From Acanthaster planci (Eukaryota > Echinodermata > Asteroidea > Valvatida > Acanthasteridae), in the NCBI RefSeq assembly GCF_001949145.1, contig NW_019091542.1, positions 129,907 through 193,906 of the forward strand: a DNA stretch of 64,000 nt, given 5' to 3'. Below are positions 10,218 to 21,794 of this stretch, in pieces. Numbering within the stretch: the first letter of the stretch is position 1; each line of letters starts with the position of its first letter. A program made the position numbers and the translations under genes. Below the pieces are notes generated by a model, which made no database searches, was not told the origin of the DNA, and saw only the letters and a list, made by a program, of their open reading frames with translations.

Positions 10218-13200
10218 TTAATCAGACGCAAAGGTGCACTGAAGTGGGTCAGAGTACCCAGCGAGTTGGCATTTCACCTTCATTTGTATCGACATCATCA
10301 TAGCAGTGTGTTCATCACCAGGCCAGTCACTACCCGTCTCTGAATCTACACTGTCCCCATAACCCCATTCACCACTTGCCTCATCACCACAATCACCGCC
10401 CAACTCATTATCGTTACACAGTTCACCAAGGCAGCAGCTTTGACTCAAGGTCATACCCTCCCATTCAAAATTATCCAAGTCAACGCAGGGTACACCTTCC
10501 AAATCTTCGTCGTGACAAGATCGAATCGTTACTGTTATCGGAGGTACGTCTGCATCTTCTTGGATTTCCGAATAGATTGTCTGCATAGGACGTTAAATGG
10601 GCACAAAAAGATGAATTCAAGTGGAGTCTCAGGTGCTAAATTCAACCAAAGTGAGAGGACAATGCACATTACATCCAGTTGCTATCGCCAAAGCTGTTTC
10701 GGCTCGTAGCCAGAACAGCTATTGCTTTTATTAATCCTTTTTAGCTGCTTCGTTATATTGCCGAAGCAGCTATTGCTTTCGTTAAAGTTTTTGGGCTTTT
10801 CGCAATTTTGCGAAAAGGTTTTTTTTGGGGGAGGGTTTCCACAATTTTGACAAAAAGACACTCTTTGTGTTCTTTTTTCTGTTTTTTTCCCCGCAAAATA
10901 AATATCCCATGGAGTTGAAACATTGCAGAAAACAAAAAAGGACGTGTTTTAATCGAAAATTTACCTGATATGATGATGACATCACCAGATGAGGAGTTAC
11001 ATTACATAGTGCACGCACTCTTTAGAGCGTGTTTTTCCCTGAAGTACATGCCTTATTGGGTTGAAACCTTAGACCCGAGTAGTCATGATGAAATAATTAC
11101 GTCATCAGGTTTGTGCAGTAGATTTGTTGATCAACTTAAGAAAGGAATGCAAAAAATACCTCTGTTCTGTTGGCAAACAGACAGATGACCTCTCGTTTTT
11201 TTGGGGGGGGGTTGTTTTTGTTTTGTTTTGTTTTGTTTTTGTGGTTGTTTTCGGCTTTTTCGGACTCTTCTTTGTAACGGGGACTTCGATAGTTTTTGAA
11301 TATTTATTTTTTTGCCATAGGCTTTATACACGTCCTTTCACTATTATCGTGTTACTTGAATTTGTTATTTTTTCAATAAATCTGATTGACTTTATACTTT
11401 CCGACAAAACGTTCCGACAATTACTTAAGGATAGTCCAACATCATAATTGTCATGATGACGCGATCATGTGATTTATCTTTAAATTTTGAACAATGAAAT
11501 TTTCCCTTATAAATATATATATAGGTTTTTTACATTTTTTCAACAAGAGGGATACTTTTGCAATGCTATCGATCTGACTGATTTGTGTCAGGGGTACACA
11601 ATAAGGTCACAAGGTTTCTGTACAAGTACGTCATAATGACGTCATCGGGTAACAAGTCATATCACATTAAAGGGGCACTCTTTAAGGCACTATATCTCGA
11701 GAATTTTGTGTCTGATCGGGTTGAAACTTTGTGTAAAGCTGGAAGGGGTGGGGCTTCAGACCCAAGTTTACTTGTTGTGATTGTGACGTCATCTAGTGAC
11801 AAGTCACGTGACATTAAAAGGGCACTCTTTAACGTGCTATATCTCGTGAAGTACATGCCCTATTGGATTAAATGTTTGTGTACAGCTGAAAAGGGAAGGT
11901 TTTAGACCCCGTGATGATGATGTCATCAGATGATAAATCATGTGACATTAAAGGTGCATTCTTTAAAGCCCAATATCTCGTGAAGTACATGTCATATTGG
12001 GTTGAACTTTGCAGATATAGGTAGAAAAGAAGAGTTTGAGATGGAAATTGATTTCATCTGATGGTAGTATCATTATCTGATAAGTCATATATCAAGATGA
12101 CATGGATTTCATTTCCAGTTTGGGCCATTATATTCTAATTTTATTCAATGATTTTTTCGAAACCTTTTAAACCGCAGCAGCTCCGTGGTTGCCCACAACC
12201 ACGGTCCTCTCTCGTTTTCCTTTCTTTTTTCCATTTTCAGACACGTTTTGTGTTCTCATAGGACATCAATAATTTCATACATTTGATCGACTTCAAATCT
12301 GACAGACCTTCAGACAATCATCCAAGGATGGTCCTGGAATAAATTTGTCATGATGACGTCATTGCGTGATTTGAATTTTGAATATTTAATATTTTGCCCG
12401 AGGGTTTGTACACGTTTTTCTACTACACACTATTATCGAGCTCAATGGGCGGCGGGGTAGTCCTAAACTTCGACCGAGAATACTACCAGAACAAAAGAGA
12501 AATTAGACTAAATTTTCCCTTTCTTTCGATTATGAATATATCCAAGAGTCAGAATATTAAGTAATGTATCATAAACAGTGTACAGTTTAAGCGCAAATCA
12601 CGTGACCTGAACTTAAAGGAGCAGTTATTCTGCATATGTGTTTTGAGCCCGTTGACTTTGTACATGTTTTCAAGCCACCATTATGGTAACTTCGCGATAT
12701 TTGATCGTTATCAAGGTGATAGCAAACAAAGACCCTGATACAACAATAATTCCAAATGGATGACCTCATGATGATGTCATTATCTGACTTATTATTGATT
12801 TTCCAATATTTATGTCAGCCCATTGACATGTCAATGGGCTAAAGCCCATTCGTTTTGTACATGTTCTCATGCCACCAATATGGTAACTTCGCGATGTTTG
12901 ATCGTTATCAAGGTATAGCCAACAAAGACCCTGATACTAGAATTATTCCAAATGGATGACCTCATGATGACGTCATCATCTGATTTATTATTGATTTTTC
13001 AATGTTTTTTTCGGCACATTGACTTTGTTCAGTTTTCAAGCTACCATTTTGGTGACTTTATGGTGTTTGATCGTTATCAACGTTTTAGCCTACAAAGACC
13101 CTGATACAAAAATTATTCCAGATTCATGACGTCATCATGATGTCATCTCTTTTTTTTTCAAAAGATTTTTGTACTTCTTTTTCCTCATTGAACGCCTTGA

Positions 13201-15261
13201 AATCCGAAACACCTCTGCATGGTTGTTGCTTTAACAACCACTACCTGTCGTTTTTTATCATTCCTGTCATCTCAATCTGGTTGTTAGACCATACGAAAGT
13301 CTTTGTTGTTTGGGGGTTTTCATGGATATTCTGAGGAAATGTGTTTCAGACGTAACTCAAATAAAAAATTATCATAGCTGGAAGGCCTTTCCTTGATGAA
13401 CAACTTCACGAAGAACGTTACCCTGCTTCAGTTAGCAATTTTCTAAATACTTACTTTGCAAGGTCCTGTACATGGTACAGTCTGGATCCCCCAGCCGTCG
13501 AACGGATTCCCACAACTTTGTTGTCCTTCTTGTATATCACCAATACTGGTGAGAGTACAGTCGTAGCATCGTCCATCAGCGTCATATGTGGCTAGAAAGA
13601 CAATCGACAACATGTAACAAAGAAAAAGTGGTAGAATGTATTGTCGTATGACTACACATCTCCACTTTTACACTGATGATGAATGTTGACTTCAACATGC
13701 TACGGGGAGTTACATTTTTTAACTAATCATTAAATGATTTTTACAGTAAACCAAATAAAGGTGATAACTGATCAACGATGCCAGTTGTAGCGATTAAAAA
13801 GTGATTACCACGTATTACGCCGATTTTTGTGTCCATGTCCGCAACGGCTTAAAAATTGCATATGGAAAATGGACCGATCAAGAAGGGGACGTTGGGGCTA
13901 CTGGACCACTTCAGTACATTCTTGATTCTAACCATTATTCAATAATCCAGGAAAGGATACAACTACTCTTAAAACATGACCAAAACACATGTTTATTTAT
14001 TGCAAACAGCTGAAACCAATTACATTAATAAAACTTATGGATATTAGCTTATTCAAAATTCATGTAAAAGTAAACCACTGGCCCAACACCTGGGGCAAGT
14101 TTACCACATCATAAAACTTTAAAACTTGCCACCAAAAAGAACGAAATGAATGTTGGAAATAGTACATTGATAATAAAACACTGAAATTGGCAATCGTAAT
14201 TATCTCAGAAGCCCCAGAGTTCAATTTTAAAAATTTATTAGAAAATTCCTATACCTTTCCTCCAGTCAGGTAATTTCTGGTTTGGGGGATGTTAAGCTAA
14301 GTATGGAGCTAGATGGTTTGGGCATTTTTATTATCCTAAATGATTTGAAGTTTATTTTTTAATATTTTTCACTCAGGCCTCAATTTATGTTCATCTTCAC
14401 CTTAAAAAAATAAACAAAATTGTTTAAACACAACTGGTCAATTTCAAAACCTTATAATTTATTTGGTCTAAGAGTGGGCCAGTTGTCCCGATGACCCACT
14501 TGTCCCACCCTCCCCTATAAGCTCAACTTACTGCGCACGTGAGCACCTATAGCACGCTCTCTTCTGCAATACCACACCATAGGTTCCAGCCACGCGCAAG
14601 ATGCGCGCGTGCATAATTCACTGCTGCGATTGGTCAGAAAACAATGAGATGGGTCTTAATGACTTGGTCTATTCAGCAGCAGCATCTGACATTAAGCCAA
14701 ACATCCATCATCATCCAGCATTTGAGACTCATATAAAAGAGCTTTATCAACAAAACAAATGCATGCAGTAATCGATCTGAGACCTAGGGATCTCTGAAAG
14801 AGCCAGCCGACTTGTTATGATCCCGACCTATTATTTTCTCTGGATGACGACATCACACCTGTGATGTCGTCATCCTGAGATAATTTATGACGGGACGACA
14901 ACATCCAGCAAGTATGATGTCGACTTGACAACACACTTTTCCCATGGTGAACATAGTCAGTTACAGAGGTGTGAAAACCAGCAGCGTGGACTGATGTTTC
15001 TTTACGATGCCTCGTTAATCCTAAGTTAGGCCGGTAGGCCGATCTGATTTGCTCACTTTCTCGTACTTTTCACTCATAAAACGGATGCGATATTTTGCGA
15101 CGTCGTCATCCCGTGATAAATCTCAGGATGTCGACATCGTGCTTGTAGGATTTTGTCATCTCAACAAGTCGAATGGCACGTCTAGAGCTCCGTTATGACC
15201 GACAAATGGTGTACTTACACAACACTGACACCAAAATCACGCTGAAAATGAAGGTCTTCAT
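10218..15261 (-). CDS. LU copy 2: secreted Ly6/uPAR (Quiver-like) protein
   Basis: Coding exons on the minus strand: 15261-15219 (signal peptide, preceded by 40 nt of UTR back to acceptor 15301), 13591-13455 (137 nt) and 10580-10218. All junctions have GT-AG, phases 1 and 0, as in the sister genes. Predicted 180 residues: hydrophobic start MKTFIFSVILVSVL, then RCYDC, SCGNPF, PCTGPC, RSCHDE, VPC and CCLGELCND, the ten cysteines of a three-finger domain. After the domain comes an acidic Gly/Ser/Asp linker and an end, LQCTFASD, that looks like an out-of-frame read of the GPI tail seen in copy 5. Family members act at the cell surface or outside the cell, often on ion channels or receptors; the ligand here is unknown. 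Intron 3 holds a 2-kb satellite. Confidence 0.82.
10690..12130. repeat. Intronic satellite, part 1 (140-bp units, hairpins)
   Basis: In the last intron of copy 2. Degenerate tandem units of about 140 bp start at about 10970, 11637, 11786 and 11920, each opening with a GACGTCAT-type or GATGTCAT-type word and containing (T)TAAAGG..CACTCTTTA, ATATCTCGTGAAGTACATG and TATTGGGTTGAAACTTTG. Just before them are two clean hairpins, GCTGCTTCG/CGAAGCAGC at 10744-10770 and CTTTTCGCAA/TTGCGAAAAG at 10796-10817. A (TTTTG)n run lies near 11218. No coding. Confidence 0.65.
12160..13340. repeat. Intronic satellite, part 2 (about 170-bp units, hairpins)
   Basis: Three tandem units starting near 12648, 12845 and 13013 share CCACCATTATGG-like, TTTGATCGTTATCAA and AAAGACCCTGATAC words and end in ATGACGTCATCATC-like palindromes. 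Hairpins are at 12183-12204 (CCGTGGTTG/CAACCACGG), 12817-12840 (perfect 24-bp palindrome centred on GACATGTC) and 13220-13240 (TGGTTGTT/AACAACCA). Non-coding. Confidence 0.65.
14808..15171. mobile_element. Inverted-repeat element in intron 2 of copy 2
   Basis: Ends are CGACTTGTT at 14808 and AACAAGTCG at 15171, with further complementary sequence inside (ATGACGACAT..., CTGAGATAATTTATGACGGGA against CCCGTGATAAATCTCAGGAT). Includes a palindrome with 16-bp arms and a 2-nt loop at 14842-14875. A diverged copy is at 33236-33578 in the same intron of copy 4, and copy 3 lacks it. Non-coding. Confidence 0.5.
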
Positions 15262-15301
15262 TGTTTTCAAATGTGGAAGTGCACGAAGTACGAAAGCTAA
15301 T

Positions 15302-17053
15302 CTGCGCAGAAAAGTTACAAGAGTTAAAGTTCAGAAGCCCAAAATGTTTGGACAACATTTGAAAGGAGATCGGTATTCATCTGTTACTTTTTGTTTTTTA
15401 CTCTCAGAAGCAAAATTACATATCTTCAAGAACAGAGATTTTTTCACTTTAGTATAAACTTATAATGAATGAAAATTCAGAAGAAAAAGATAGTCATGTT
15501 TTGGATGCCTTTATTAAAAGCTTCAGAAACAAAAATCAAGAACTACCCTTAGCATTGCAGTGTACAAAATTGGGCAGACCTAAAAATAACATTGACAAAT
15601 ATTTTGATATTTTAAAGTACAAAGGTTTGATGCATCGGGACAGCTCTTTCTCGAAAAATCTTCATCATTGAATTAAACAAATGAACGCACAGCGTGTACT
15701 CAGCAACGTTTGCATCATCTTCAGCCGTTTCTCACACATTGAACACACATCTTTTCCGATTCCCACTATATTTTTCCCTTCTTCGTCGGAGCCCCCCCCT
15801 CGTTTAAAAACAACAGCCGTCCAAAGACCAGCTGTCAATTTGCAGCTAAATACATTTTTCATTGGTGATCTTCACCCACGCTAAGTAACAAAAGTTGTTA
15901 TTACAGTAGCCAAACGACATATCGATATCCTAATGTTATCAATTACTGGATCAGATATCATTTAAAAACTCTCAGACAGATGGACTTGGTATAAAACAGG
16001 AAGCACTTTATCTTTGTGCACTGTTTTTCTTAGCTTTCTTATTTTATTGTATAACGTGTACAATACGCGTGGATGCCTCAATGTTATATTTCAGGGTCAA
16101 TTTCATCTGTAATTATGCTTCCAGCTCAGGTTCTCCAGAATGCTCGTACTAAGAGAATGTTAATTAAGCAATGTGATGTACAAATAATATTGATGGATAA
16201 AAAGGTAAGGAAAGGCGCGATTCATGAGCATTATAATGCATGGATATTCTGAGGAATTATGTTACATTGAGTTTCAGTAAAATGCTTTAATGGCCTGGAT
16301 ACCTGAGCAAGATTATCGTGAAACACGGGCGAAATCTTTGACTTTATGTCTGCTTGTGTCTTTTCCTTTTCGCCCTATTATAAACACACTTTAACTTCTT
16401 TTCACGTCGCCATCTGAAAAGGGGTTTGGTTGAGCCGTATCAGGGAAAGATGACCGAAAAAAATCTCATTATTCCATCTTCCTAAGATAAATATCAGAGA
16501 AACTTTTAGAACTCGTGTATCACACTTTCTACAGCCAGAAGATTTAAAAATACAATCCATGTAAATGGTACTGGATAAGGGTACTGAGTCAGCAAGAACC
16601 TCGACCGGGTATGGACTGGGTCATCTTCGAAACAGATCACTCCGCTAAAATACTGGTGCATGTGATTATTGCGCAAAAGTTCAACGTGTATGGTAGAATT
16701 AGCTTCCGAAACCTCAAAGTCGGCACCAAAATTCTACAACATGCTCTGCTGAATCGGCTGTTACAGTTTCCAGTCCTTACATGCTGACTACTCTTAAAAG
16801 AACTTCCGAAAATACATCGATTGAAAGTTCTACATGTGATTAAAATTGTGGAGTCCACTTACGAATAATTGTATTCAAAGGTCCGAATACCTGAAGTTGT
16901 CGAGATACTCGGATTTCAACCGGGAGTTTGTGTCTGTCTAACTTCAGTATATAATTCTATTTGGTTGTAGCTAATCTGCCTTTGTTTAGCAATTTCTTTG
17001 TATAGTTAACCAGATTGTATAAAACACTAACAGTAAACGTTCGCAGAACTTAC
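15302..17053 (-). other. Predicted 5' UTR intron of copy 2
   Basis: Lies between the non-coding first exon (donor GTAAGT at 17053) and the acceptor TTTCTGCGCAG before 15301. Contains unit DNA shared with copies 3 and 4. A plus-strand open frame at 15465-15671 is the only notable content and is discussed in the findings. Confidence 0.5.
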
Positions 17054-17205
17054 TTTGGTTTTCAGTCCAGTGGTTGCTCCAAAACGAAACGACGATGACG
17101 ACGAGACGATGAAGTTTAAAGTGTGCAACAACTTGATGATACATTTTATAATGGTAACGATGATCCAGACCAGCCTGGGCGTTATCTGCACGCATGCGCA
17201 TGAGA
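17054..17205 (-). promoter_or_regulatory. Core promoter and non-coding first exon of copy 2
   Basis: Minus strand. CGCATGCGCATG-type CpG motif (an NRF1-like TGCGCATGCG) around 17190-17203, TATAAAA at 17144-17150, then a predicted start near 17118 and a first exon ending at 17054 with ACCAAA|GTAAGT. The same order and spacing recur before copies 3 and 4. The exon carries no ATG in the predicted transcribed part that reaches the protein frame. Start site is inferred from TATA spacing only. Confidence 0.55.
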
Positions 17206-20200
17206 ACTTTTAATTTGTCAACCACTGGCATCTGACAATAGGTATGGTCCTTGTAGACTTGTTACCAGTCTCTGAATTGCCGAAGACAAATTGCCTGATG
17301 AAATGATAGACCGTTGTTCCTGTGCTATAAAATGTTTAGTCACAGTCTGATGATCGTACCGTCATCTCACCCACAGCGGAATGCATACAGGCACTTTCCA
17401 TCAACTGTACCGATAACTATAAAAGGAAACTATTGAAGAAAAGAATTTGAAGCAATTATTTCAAAACGTTATCCTAACGGTAAGTTTGTCAGTGGCGTTT
17501 ATCAGCGGGGGGGTACAGAAATTTTCGCTTTTAGATTTGTACTTCTTGTGTGCACACATATAGTTCACGTATAGCATGCACGAGAGCATGGCACAAAACA
17601 CACGTAAATACAATGTTTACAGTGCCTGCGTGCACCCTTAATGCACGTTGAGTACAGCAATGCTCTTGACCTGAGTTCCAAGTAAGCAGAGCCAAACTTT
17701 TGGCAAAACAAAACCATATAAAACCGATTATTTATGATCTGTACATTAGACTCACCCAGTCCTGGATGATTACAATAGCTGGCACTTAAGCTGTTTGATG
17801 TTACTCTTGATTATAATGATTCAGTTAATTCTTGCTTAACGACTGACAGTTCGTATAAGCCGTGCGAGATTGCGAACGTGCGCGGGAAAATGCGCCAGTC
17901 AAGTGAGGGCGCACTTGCATCCATCACGGTATCATTAGAGGTACAGTCCACTAATTCAAGCCCCATTGAACAGTGTAAAATCAGCACTGTCCAGGGCCCA
18001 ATAACATGCACGCAAACATCCCTGAGATTTCTGAAACACAAATGAAATTTTTGTGTGGTCACTATTATTTCAATTTCTTTTCAATTTTGGGGGGGTCAAC
18101 CAATTACATTTTTAATTATTCCCACAAAACAAAATCCCCCCCACCAAAAAGTGATTTTTCCAAAGTCTGATTGCAGCCATTTTTCAAGTGGCAACTTTCT
18201 CGAGCACTTAAGACCATTTTTCAACCGTAGTTTTTAACCATTCTGCTCTCATATGAAAGCTCAAAGACCCAGGGAGTTGATCCTGGCAACGATTTACACA
18301 ATCTCACCATTTTGGGGGCCAAACAATCTCCTTTTTCAAAAGATACTGTTGGAGCACTTATAATGCTAATGAGCTGGCCAGAAATTCTCACTTGAATTAG
18401 TGGTCTGCACCCTTAGCATTATACTTTCCATACTGTAACTTCTTCACTATCACACAAACGTTCTGCCTTAACTTATCCCCTCTTTCTCAGTACGGAGCAC
18501 TAATGTGAGGGCGCTGTTGATTTCGATTTCGAAGATCAGTATTGTAACGGTAATACGATATACATTAAGATATTGTTCAGCTTAGATTATGGGGCATCGA
18601 GCTAGACCAAGATAGGGTGCTATTTCCTTAGCCACCGTGGCTCCTCTTGGTACTCACTGCGCATCGCTGGCTTATGAACGACTAGGAAACGCAAGCGTTG
18701 CAGTCGCGTTTCAACCAACAAAATTGAATATTTCTGACCTTTCTGATGAGGGGGACTTTTGCTCGAGAGAGATACAAAAAAAACATAATAAGCACGAAAT
18801 AGTGAAAATCCAAACCAAGTAAATTAGGGACAAAGAAGTAATTTAAACTAAAACAAATTACAAAATCCAAGAGCTCAAACCTACCTGGAATTATTACTGA
18901 AAAGTTCACGTTTCCTGCAGGGAAAATCTGGCTTAAATACTGGGACGGATCAAGGAACTTCTTCCGGGGGATCAGGCCGGATATCTTCTATAATGTTTAA
19001 CTTTTGGCGACAAACGAAAGCGATGGTGATGCATTATGGACACAAATTGTCTACAATGGCGTTATTGCATTTACTTTAATGAATTATTTAATTTTTTTTA
19101 AATTCAATTTTTTTTTCTCAATTTTTTTTCTTTTTTTCAGAGCGGAAGGGGTGTTTGCCCCGCCCCCGCCACCTGCACCGTAGCTTTTATTGCCGTGTAG
19201 GAACACTGATCAATATGATAGCTTAAGTAAGTAATCGCTCCAACCGTTCAAGTAATATCTTATTGATACGTGAAGAACGGGATCGATCTTCATCGCCCTC
19301 ACATAGGACCGCTCTCGATGTGGATTCGATCTATGTCCTTGGGTGGGATTTTTATTTATGATGTTGCTGGGGTTTGAATTCGACAACAATTATGTTGTGA
19401 CTACTAAATGAACTTGATTTTGTTTGTTTTTTATTGGAACCAAAATTGTTGATTATGTGTCAATGCACACAGAGAATTAACATTGTACTGCACAGACAAT
19501 GAACCGCCATTTTGGTTAAACATTTTGATAAACAAGATTGTTACGAGGCAATAATGGGTATAAGTGTTTCTAGCCCGGTTTGAATACTTGAATTGAACCC
19601 ACTGACGTTACCAAATATCAGCTGCATATAAACACTTGTGTTAAAACTAAAACTATCACCTGTTACCGAACATCTTTGCAACAATGACTGTAGATTGTCG
19701 TTCTTTACATTTACCACATCGGCAGGTGAAGCTAACCTTGAAAACGTAATATTTCCGTACAGTTTTTCGTCACCTTTACATGTACTTTTGCACACAAGCA
19801 CTGGTAAAGTTTAAAAACCAAAGAAATAAACGAATAAATAAAAAATTACGAACATTTTTCAGTCTCTCATTTTCCAAAGCACTACACCATTCTTTGCTCG
19901 AATTCATTGATCGGAAGCTTTAGGAATTAGATTTTCCAGACGTTGAAATGCAAACCGGAACCTCTGAAGACGCTTATTTCATATACATTGTGCGTGGCGA
20001 AGTAATTCTCGAGCCGAACATTTATCAACAAGTATATTTAATTTCATGTCAATTTCACTTCAAGATGGCCATTTTTTCTTTTTGCGGATATTCATTTTAA
20101 ATACTAGGCCTAATCCCAAATTGTTTGATGTTTGATTTGAAGAGTCATTTTAATGTTTAATTTGTGTTTGTTAATCCTCGTTCATCGAGCAGAATCCATA

Positions 20201-20515
20201 GTACAATTTACTGAAAAGTATCACTAAAACAGACATGCAAATCTATATCTAACATGCATTGCCTTAGTTTTAATAACGCTGAATGAAGGATTTAAACTAA
20301 AAAAGTGTATAACTTCAGGCCTGTCTGAATAGCATGAGAGACGGCCAGAGCCCCATGCCGTACACAGACAACGCTTCACAAGGCCACGTGTTTAACGATG
20401 AACATCACCTCACTTTCAACGACTCCTATCTGTCTGTGCTATGCAGAATGAATCGTAAATTTGGCCCTTTTCTATATGAAGCGCCATCATGCGTCATGAA
20501 ATTGAGACTCTAGGT
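17206..20515 (-). repeat. Spacer between copy 2 promoter and copy 3 stop codon
   Basis: 17206-17470 is upstream flank shared with 25290-25560 and 35990-36200. 17480-18420 seems private to this unit. 18430-18550 and 18600-19430 are shared flank modules. 19434-19518 is a family-3 inverted-repeat element. 19540-20515 is the downstream flank of copy 3, of which 20290-20515 (shared by the sister copies) is probably 3' UTR. No gene is recognised. Confidence 0.5.
19434..19518. mobile_element. MITE-like element, family 3
   Basis: Third copy of the family, with TTGGAACCAAAATTG on the left and CCATTTTGGTTAA on the right. Same relative position as 8608-8712. No coding capacity. Confidence 0.45.
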
Positions 20516-21750
20516 CTAAACTGCGACATTATTTGCACTTGCACCACCGCCAACCTCATTATCGTTACACAGAGCACCACTGCAGCAGGTTTGACTCAGT
20601 GTCATACCCGAAAATTCAAAGTCCGTCAAGTCAATACAGGGTACACCTTCAACATCTCGGTGACAAGATCGCATCACTGTAGTTGTTGCAGGCATGTCCT
20701 CGTCTTCCTCAGTTTCCGAATAGATTGTCTGCATAATAAAACGAGAAATAAAAGATTACCATCCAGTAGAGTCTCAGGTGCCAATTTAGGTTGGGTTGGG
20801 TTGGGTTTGGTTTGGCGACCATCAAAGAGTATTCATAATTGTGGGCTTTTGTTTAACACATCCTTCGATATTTTCAGGATGTGTGTTTCAGATGTAACCC
20901 GAATACATGTAATTGTGATAAAAGTTCTTTCTCAGTGCTTAACTTTCTCATCGTTTGAACAGCTTTAAAACTGCCTTTCCCTGATGAATTATTCACCAAG
21001 AATCGATCTTGTTTGTGTTATTTCTGAATACTTACTACGCAAGGTCCTCCACACGGTGTAGTCTGGATCCCACTGCTGTCGAACGGATTCCCACAACCTT
21101 CTTCTCCTATCTTCACATCACCAAAGCTGGTGAGAACACAGTCGTAGCATTGGCCATCAACACCATAAGTGACTAGAAAGAAAATGGACAAAATTTAACA
21201 AAGTAAAAATCGAAGAGTACATTGTCATATAACTAAACATCTCCTCTTAACACTGGTGTTGAATGTAGACTTCAACAAAATAAAGTAAGTTACATTTTTG
21301 AACTTGAACTTTATGATTAAATGATTTGAGAGTTAAACCAACCATATGTATATGGCTATATTAACGATGCCGGTTCTGGTGATTAAAAATGACTGCCACG
21401 TTATCCATAAAGGAAAGACGTCTACCTATACCTCCAGAGATTAAATTAATGTTTCCTTTAAGCACCCTTTTTGTGTGTAAACAGCTTTGCCATCCAAAAT
21501 ATTTGGTCATTAAAATCAACACTACTGTCATTCGTATTCTACTCACTATAAGCATCAAAACAGAAACGCAATTACGTCACAAAAAGCTGCTCCGCAAAAT
21601 AAAACCTAAAGCAAAAACGCCTCTCGTTATTCAACATTTTATGCTCAAGGTAACCAGAAGTTCGTATACCCAAAGGGCATGTAATAACCGATAGCTGGTT
21701 TACTTACACAACACTGACAAAACAATCACGTTGAAAACGAAGTTCTTCAT
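20516..21750 (-). CDS. LU copy 3: short secreted Ly6/uPAR (Quiver-like) protein
   Basis: Minus-strand coding exons 21750-21708, 21172-21036 (137 nt) and 20728-20516; the signal exon begins at acceptor CTCCACAG before 21794. Predicted 130 residues. Hydrophobic start MKNFVFNVIVLSVL, then QCYDC, GCGNPF, PCGGPC, RSCHRD, VPC and CCSGALCND. Ten cysteines are present. The chain stops only about a dozen residues after the domain (ASANNVAV), so there is no linker or anchor: a deletion has joined the domain to former 3' UTR. Most compact gene of the array because intron 2 lacks the element present in copies 2 and 4. Expected to be a soluble three-finger protein. Confidence 0.82.
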
Positions 21751-21794
21751 TGTGTTCAGCTGGTAGCGGACGTGCGCAAAGTACGAAAGTCAAT

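Noticed and set aside
15173-15457. 94-codon antisense frame over the signal exon, also at 33580-33864
   Set aside because: It is the reverse of a conserved exon and its acceptor region; conservation is explained by the sense strand and recent duplication.
16986-17231. Frame MPVVDKLKV... repeated before copies 2-4
   Set aside because: It spans the TATA box and CpG motif, is shifted in copy 3 and broken in the relic, and its ATG lies upstream of the predicted start of transcription.
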